DNA of 17,640 nucleotides, taken from DASQVO01 sp035640715 (GTDB taxonomy: Bacteria; Actinomycetota; Actinomycetes; Streptosporangiales; Streptosporangiaceae). Shown in pieces: positions 13,943 to 17,640 of this stretch; positions within the stretch are counted from its first letter, which is position 1; every line of letters starts with the position of its first letter. A program made the translations under genes and the position numbers. The stretch is taken from NCBI GenBank assembly GCA_035640715.1, contig DASQVO010000412.1, positions 1 through 17,640 of the forward strand. Reading direction: 5' to 3'. The notes beneath the pieces are model-generated. The model ran no database searches. It had not been told where the DNA came from and saw only the letters and a program-made list of their open reading frames with translations.

Positions 13943-15151
13943 CTACAGCGGCTTCCCGGCCGTCACATCGAGCTGGTCCTCGGCGAAACGGAGGGTCAGC
14001 GGCTCCCCCTTGGTGACCTCCGCTGCGCTGCGGACCACGCCGTCATCGGTGCGGGTGACGATGGCGTACCCGCGCCGCAACGTCGACGCGGGCGACAGGG
14101 CGCGGAGCCGTGCGCGCGTGTGCGCGAGGTCGTCTTCCGCTCGGGCCAGAACGCCGTCGAGGCACATCCGCGCCCGCCGCGCCAGGGCGATCACCTGCTC
14201 CTGATGCCGCTCGATCTCCCGCACCGGGTCAGCGACCGCAGGCCTGGACGTGATCGCCGCCAGCCACGACGTCTCGCGGTCGATCCGGCCCATCACGCAC
14301 CGGCGGGCCCGGTCGCGGAGGCCTGCGATGAGCTCGAGCTGCTCAGCGACATCGGGGACCACGCGCTTGGCCGCGTCCGTCGGCGTCGCCGCGCGCAGGT
14401 CTGCCACGTTGTCGAGCAGCGGCGTGTCCTGCTCATGCCCGATGGCGCTCACGACAGGCGTCCGGCACGCGCCAACCGCGCGGATGAGCGACTCGTCCGA
14501 GAACGGGAGCAGATCCTCAAGCGAGCCGCCGCCCCGGGCGATGATGATCACGTCAACGCTCGGCGCCTCGTCGAGCCGCCGCAGCGCCTCGATGATCTCC
14601 TCGGCGGCGTAGGGTCCCTGCACCGCCGTCTGCTCGACGCGGAACCGCACAGCGGGCCAGCGCCGTGCGGCGATGCGCTGCACGTCACGCTGCGCCGCCG
14701 AGTCCCGGCCGCAGATCAGGCCGATGACCCGGGGCAGGAACGGGAGCGTGCGCTTGCGCTCGGATGCGAACAGCCCTTCGGCGGCCAGCTTGCGGCGCAG
14801 CTGCTCGAGCCGGGCGAGGAGCTCGCCGATGCCGACGGGGCGGATTTCGAGTGCGGTCAGTGCGAACGATCCCCGCGTGGCGTTGAAGTCGGGCTTCGCG
14901 TGCACGACCACCCGGGCGCCCTCGCCAGGCGGCGGGTCCGTGGCCTCGAACACGGCACGCGTGCAGATCACCCGGACGGAGACCGCCGCCGCGGGATCGC
15001 GCAGCGTCAGGAACACCGTCCCGCCGCGCCGGGCGCACTCGGCGATCTCCCCGTCGACCCAGATGCGGCCGAGGCGTGAGATCCATCCCCCGACCAGCTG
15101 CATGACGGTCCGGACGGGAACCGGCGATTCGGCCGATGTCTGCAGTGGCAT
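13943..15151 (-). CDS. xseA: Exodeoxyribonuclease VII large subunit
   Basis: Catalytic subunit of exonuclease VII, cutting single-stranded DNA into oligonucleotides without needing a metal. The 402-residue protein has an N-terminal OB-fold (about 20-112: WISRLGRIWVDGEIAECARR, TVFLTLRDP), then the exonuclease domain with LICGRDSAAQRDV, ARGGGSLEDLLPFSDE, SAIGHEQDTPLLDNVADLRA and TPTDAAKRVVP, followed by a long helical, likely coiled-coil, region (about 270-355) and a C-terminal RGYAIVTRTDDG segment. The ATG at 15151 lies 13 nt past the upstream stop; a GGAAGG sits about 16 nt away, so the ribosome site is weak. It is the middle gene of a three-gene run. Confidence 0.97.
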   Translation of the reverse strand: MPLQTSAESPVPVRTVMQLVGGWISRLGRIWVDGEIAECARRGGTVFLTLRDPAAAVSVRVICTRAVFEATDPPPGEGARVVVHAKPDFNATRGSFALTALEIRPVGIGELLARLEQLRRKLAAEGLFASERKRTLPFLPRVIGLICGRDSAAQRDVQRIAARRWPAVRFRVEQTAVQGPYAAEEIIEALRRLDEAPSVDVIIIARGGGSLEDLLPFSDESLIRAVGACRTPVVSAIGHEQDTPLLDNVADLRAATPTDAAKRVVPDVAEQLELIAGLRDRARRCVMGRIDRETSWLAAITSRPAVADPVREIERHQEQVIALARRARMCLDGVLARAEDDLAHTRARLRALSPASTLRRGYAIVTRTDDGVVRSAAEVTKGEPLTLRFAEDQLDVTAGKPL

Positions 15152-15164
15152 GGTGCCGGGCGGC

Positions 15165-15896
15165 TCAGCCTTCCGGGCTTTCCAGCTTGGCGACCCGCCG
15201 TTCGTACATCGCGATCACGTCTTGGCGCCCGGCGTGCGCCCGCTCGTAGTCGATGAGCTCGCGCACGCCGGCGAGGGTGAGGCCGCGCAGCCGGGCACGG
15301 AGTGAGGCGAGCGAAAGCTGCTCGTAATTGGGGATCGGCGGCTCGGCACCGGGCGAAGCCGCAGGGGCGGCCGCTTCCCGGGGAGCTGGCGCCTCCGCGG
15401 CGGGCGTCCCGGCAGCTGGCGTTTCCGCGGCGGGCGTCCCGGCGGCCGGCGTCTCAGCCGCGGGTGCTTCCGCGCCATCGGGCAGGAGCCGGACATTCCC
15501 GGTCCGTTCGAGCGAACGGCGCCTTTCTTCCTCGGTCACCGGCTTCCCGGCCTGCGCAGCCTGGGAGCCGGGCTTCGTCGTTGCCTCGCCCGCTGCCGCA
15601 CCGCCCTGCCGTGCGGCACGGTCCTCGGCGGCTGTACCTGCCGGGGCGGCGGCTGCCGGGGTGGCGGTTGCCGGGCCGGGGGCTGCCGGGGCTCCCGCTG
15701 CGGGCTCCGCCGCAGGGGTTTGCGCGGCCTGGCCGGCCGGCTCGGGCCCGCGCGGGCGGGGAACCTGATCTTGCTGAGCGGGCCGGTTCCTCAGTCGATC
15801 GGTAACGAGCAGGAACTGGCCGATGCCCGCGAACACAGCACGCAGCGCGTGCGCTGGTGCCTCCTTCACACGCTCGCTGACCTGCGGGAAGCGCAT
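15165..15896 (-). CDS. Conserved protein between ispH and xseA, Ala/Pro-rich repeat linker
   Basis: A 243-residue protein in three parts. The N-terminus RFPQVSERVKEAPAHALRAV (2-21) and FAGIGQFLLVTDRLRN form an amphipathic helix likely to lie on a membrane or lipid surface. Residues 40-190 are low-complexity Ala/Pro, including ten-residue repeats of the type ETPAAGTPAA, broken by a charged island VTEEERRRSLERTGNVRLLP. The C-terminus (about 192-240) is helical and charged: PNYEQLSLASLRARLRGLTL, ELIDYERAHAGRQDVIAMYE, RRVAKLE. The Mycobacterium gene at the same place (Rv1109c) belongs to a family annotated as lipid-droplet-associated; position supports a link, sequence only weakly. The ATG at 15896 has a strong GGGAGG. 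The frame opens further upstream, but that part lies in the ispH promoter gap. Confidence 0.8.
   Translation of the reverse strand: MRFPQVSERVKEAPAHALRAVFAGIGQFLLVTDRLRNRPAQQDQVPRPRGPEPAGQAAQTPAAEPAAGAPAAPGPATATPAAAAPAGTAAEDRAARQGGAAAGEATTKPGSQAAQAGKPVTEEERRRSLERTGNVRLLPDGAEAPAAETPAAGTPAAETPAAGTPAAEAPAPREAAAPAASPGAEPPIPNYEQLSLASLRARLRGLTLAGVRELIDYERAHAGRQDVIAMYERRVAKLESPEG
15391..15475. repeat. 30-bp imperfect tandem repeats coding an Ala/Pro/Thr linker
   Basis: Two near-identical 30-bp units (15391-15420 and 15421-15450) and a diverged partial third share the core CCGCGGCGGGCGTCCCGGC. They encode a ten-residue unit of ETPAAGTPAA type. Such units expand and shrink easily, so linker length probably differs between strains. 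Confidence 0.8.
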
Positions 15897-16150
15897 ATCG
15901 GATCCTCCCTTTGGGATGAACACACGTGCAGGATGCCACACGCGAAAGGGTGCGCAAGAGGGTGGTTGCCGCTCTTCGTCAGTGCGTGTCCCTGTCGGGT
16001 ATCTTGACGTCTGCGGCAGCGGCACCGCAACAGCAGGGAGTAGCTGTCCGCACAGACAAGAACTACGCGGCGGCATAAAAAAGAGGTAGAGGGAAGATAC
16101 GCCGGCCTCAGGCGACGGTACGGACGTCCGCCAATCCACATTCGCCTACC
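15897..16150. promoter_or_regulatory. Divergent promoter region between ispH and the linker protein operon
   Basis: About 254 nt with no supported gene, separating the start of the linker protein-xseA-xseB run from ispH. It must hold both promoters. A TTGACG at 16004-16009 reads toward ispH but has no good -10 partner at 16-18 nt. An A6 run at 16077-16082 and AAAGAGG nearby are the only other notable points. Confidence 0.4.
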
Positions 16151-17122
16151 ATGGGAGGCATGTCTGCGACCATCAGGCGTGTCCTTCTTGCAAAGCCGCG
16201 CGGCTACTGCGCCGGCGTCGACCGGGCTGTGCAGACGGTCGAGATGGCGCTTGAGCGGTACGGCCGGCCCGTCTATGTGCGCAAGCAGATCGTGCACAAC
16301 CTTCATGTCGTCGCCTCGCTCGAGAAACGCGGCGTGATCTTCGTGGACGAGAACGAGGACATCCCGCGGGGAGCGGTGGTGGTGTTCTCGGCGCACGGTA
16401 TCGCGCCGGAGGTCCGCGCGGACGCAGAGCAGCGCGGCCTGCGCACGATCGACGCGACGTGCCCGCTCGTCACCAAGGTGCACAACGAGGCCAGGCGCTT
16501 CGCGGCCCAGGACTATGACATCCTTCTCATCGGCCACGAAGGGCACGAGGAGGTCATCGGCACCACGGGGGAGGCACCCTCCCGCGTCCGGCTGGTCGAC
16601 GGCCCGCAGGGTGCCGATTCCGTCGAGGTCCGCGATCCCGGTAAGGTCGTCTGGCTCTCGCAGACCACGCTCTCTGTGGACGAGACGACCGAGACCGTGG
16701 CGGCGCTGCGGGAGCGGTTCCCCACGCTGCTGGATCCGCCCAGCGACGACATCTGCTATGCCACCCAGAACCGGCAGGCCGCGGTGAAGCAGATCGCCCG
16801 CGCATCGGATGTCGTCATCGTGGTCGGCTCACGCAACTCGTCGAACTCGGTCCGCCTCGTCGAAGTCGCCAAAGACTCCGGGGCGGCTGCCGCCTATCTC
16901 GTGGACGACGCGTCGGAGATCGACGAACGGTGGCTGGACGGTGCCGCCACGATCGGCGTGACGAGCGGCGCGTCGGTGCCCGAGGAACTCGTCGCCGGCG
17001 TGCTCGGCTGGCTCGCCGAGCGGGGTTTTGACAGCGTTGAGGAAGTCGAGCCGGTCAAGGAGCGCATGGCGTTCGCCCTGCCGCGCGAGATCAGGCCCGC
17101 GCGTACCGGGGAACGCCCTTAG
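16151..17122 (+). CDS. ispH: 4-hydroxy-3-methylbut-2-enyl diphosphate reductase
   Basis: Last enzyme of the MEP pathway: reduces HMBPP to IPP and DMAPP, supplying all isoprenoids, through a [4Fe-4S] cluster. The 323-residue protein has the three cluster cysteines: Cys20 (PRGYCAGVDRAV), Cys104 (DATCPLVTKVH) and Cys202 (DDICYATQNRQ). Substrate-site residues include His50 (VHNLHVV), His82 (SAHGI), His132 and catalytic Glu134 (GHEGHEEVIGT), and SRNSSNS (227-233). Two starts are possible: ATG 16151, without a ribosome site, and ATG 16160 (MSATIRR), where GGGAGG lies too close at 1 nt. I keep 16151, but three residues are in doubt. It is divergent from the xseAB run, as in other actinobacteria, and convergent with the DUF6542-like gene. 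Confidence 0.97.
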   Translation: MGGMSATIRRVLLAKPRGYCAGVDRAVQTVEMALERYGRPVYVRKQIVHNLHVVASLEKRGVIFVDENEDIPRGAVVVFSAHGIAPEVRADAEQRGLRTIDATCPLVTKVHNEARRFAAQDYDILLIGHEGHEEVIGTTGEAPSRVRLVDGPQGADSVEVRDPGKVVWLSQTTLSVDETTETVAALRERFPTLLDPPSDDICYATQNRQAAVKQIARASDVVIVVGSRNSSNSVRLVEVAKDSGAAAAYLVDDASEIDERWLDGAATIGVTSGASVPEELVAGVLGWLAERGFDSVEEVEPVKERMAFALPREIRPARTGERP

Positions 17123-17135
17123 GCGGATTCCCCGG
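17106..17135 (+). terminator. Hairpin across the ispH stop codon
   Basis: CCGGGGAA (17106-17113) pairs with TTCCCCGG (17128-17135), and inside it CGCC pairs with GGCG around a CTTA loop, leaving a 2-nt bulge. The 12-bp stem includes the ispH TAG in its loop side. It is a good candidate terminator, though without a T-run. A smaller hairpin GGCGC-TTCA-GCGCC at 17177-17190 may end the opposite transcript. Confidence 0.55.
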
Positions 17136-17182
17136 CGGACGTGGTGGGGGAGCGCGGGCAGCCGGCAGCTGATGCTGGCGCT

Positions 17183-17640
17183 TCAGCGCCGTGGCGCGGG
17201 GCGGCCGGGCTCGCTGCCTGTTGAGCCGCCGGAACCGTCCCCCGGCAACGTGTACGGCTCGCCGCGCAGCCCCTGGCGCAGTTGGCGGATGTTGCCGAGG
17301 AGGCCCCGCCGCAGCGCGATGAGGACTGTCAGCGCCGTGCCGGCGAACAGCCATGGCGCGGAGTTGGCCAGCGTGACCAGCGTGCCCTCGGCCGCGGAGG
17401 TGACGTCGGCGGAGGTGGCCGCTTTGGCGCACGCGCAGGCGGCGAAGAAGACCAGCGGCGGCGACACGGTTACCGTCAGGAGGTCGCTGGGCTTGGCGTA
17501 GCAGGCGATAGCGATGCATGCGGCAATGAACGTGCCGTAGGCGAAGATTCCCCAGCTCAGCCAGTCCGACATGATGAACCCGAGGAAGGACAGCCCGAAG
17601 AGGCTGAGTACCGCCCCGCGCCCCGTCAGGCGCACCGCGG
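17183..17640 (-). CDS. DUF6542-like membrane protein, N-terminus cut by window edge
   Basis: A small integral membrane protein of unknown function. Four hydrophobic segments are seen in the visible part: AVLSLFGLSFLGFIMSDWLS, GIFAYGTFIAACIAIACYA, TVSPPLVFFAACACAKAAT and SAPWLFAGTALTVLIAL. They are followed by a basic, disordered tail rich in Gly, Arg and Pro. The lead RLTGRGAVLSLF matches the start of the DUF6542 domain, which usually follows a long disordered N-terminal region. A GTG at 17635 could start the protein, but the frame stays open to the window edge, so I mark it partial. Its place next to and convergent with ispH is conserved in actinobacteria, and no role follows from that. Confidence 0.75.
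   Translation of the reverse strand, partial: AVRLTGRGAVLSLFGLSFLGFIMSDWLSWGIFAYGTFIAACIAIACYAKPSDLLTVTVSPPLVFFAACACAKAATSADVTSAAEGTLVTLANSAPWLFAGTALTVLIALRRGLLGNIRQLRQGLRGEPYTLPGDGSGGSTGSEPGRPAPRR

Noticed and set aside
13703..15079. 458-codon + strand frame over xseB/xseA
   Set aside because: Antisense of well-conserved exonuclease VII genes.
15391..15475. Tandem repeats as a CRISPR array
   Set aside because: Units abut without spacers and encode a periodic Ala/Pro peptide in frame.

Overview
The window is high-GC actinomycete DNA: codon third positions are almost all G or C, starts are often GTG, and Shine-Dalgarno sites are mixed with starts that have none. The gene set xseB, xseA, a small alanine/proline-rich protein, ispH and a DUF6542-type membrane protein, with glpX and a class I fumarase nearby, is a conserved actinobacterial chromosomal neighbourhood (known for Streptomyces and, in part, Mycobacterium). 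Species cannot be named from the sequence.

Layout. 1-838 (-): Ser/Thr kinase, C-terminus outside the window. 965-2620 (-): class I fumarase. 2792-3307 (-): MarR regulator, divergent from a GAF-SpoIIE (PP2C-type) phosphatase at 3421-4641 (+). 4911-5571 (-): a HicAB-type toxin-antitoxin pair whose toxin gene is broken by a 23-bp tandem duplication. 5798-8005 (-): overlapping operon of MarR regulator, DrrA-like ABC ATPase and ABC-2 permease. 8080-8611 (-): two small overlapping genes, a ribbon-helix-helix-like protein and a lysozyme/transglycosylase-like protein. 8848-10263 (-): glutamine-synthetase-family ligase. 10367-11434 (-): glpX. 11887-13533 (+): secreted TAP-like alpha/beta hydrolase. 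13571-15896 (-): xseB, xseA and a repeat-rich conserved protein. 16151-17122 (+): ispH, convergent with a DUF6542-like membrane protein (17183 to the window end).

The housekeeping genes serve the TCA cycle (fumarase), gluconeogenesis (GlpX), isoprenoid precursor synthesis (IspH) and DNA end processing (exonuclease VII). The block between fumarase and glpX (about 2.8-10.3 kb) looks accessory: two regulator modules, an export pump, a TA pair with an AT-rich control region, and small genes of uncertain role. The main observations are the reversible-looking frameshift in the HicA toxin, the nested inverted repeats in its promoter region, and the phosphatase that has lost one canonical metal-binding aspartate. 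No tRNA, rRNA, CRISPR array, insertion sequence or integrase was found.
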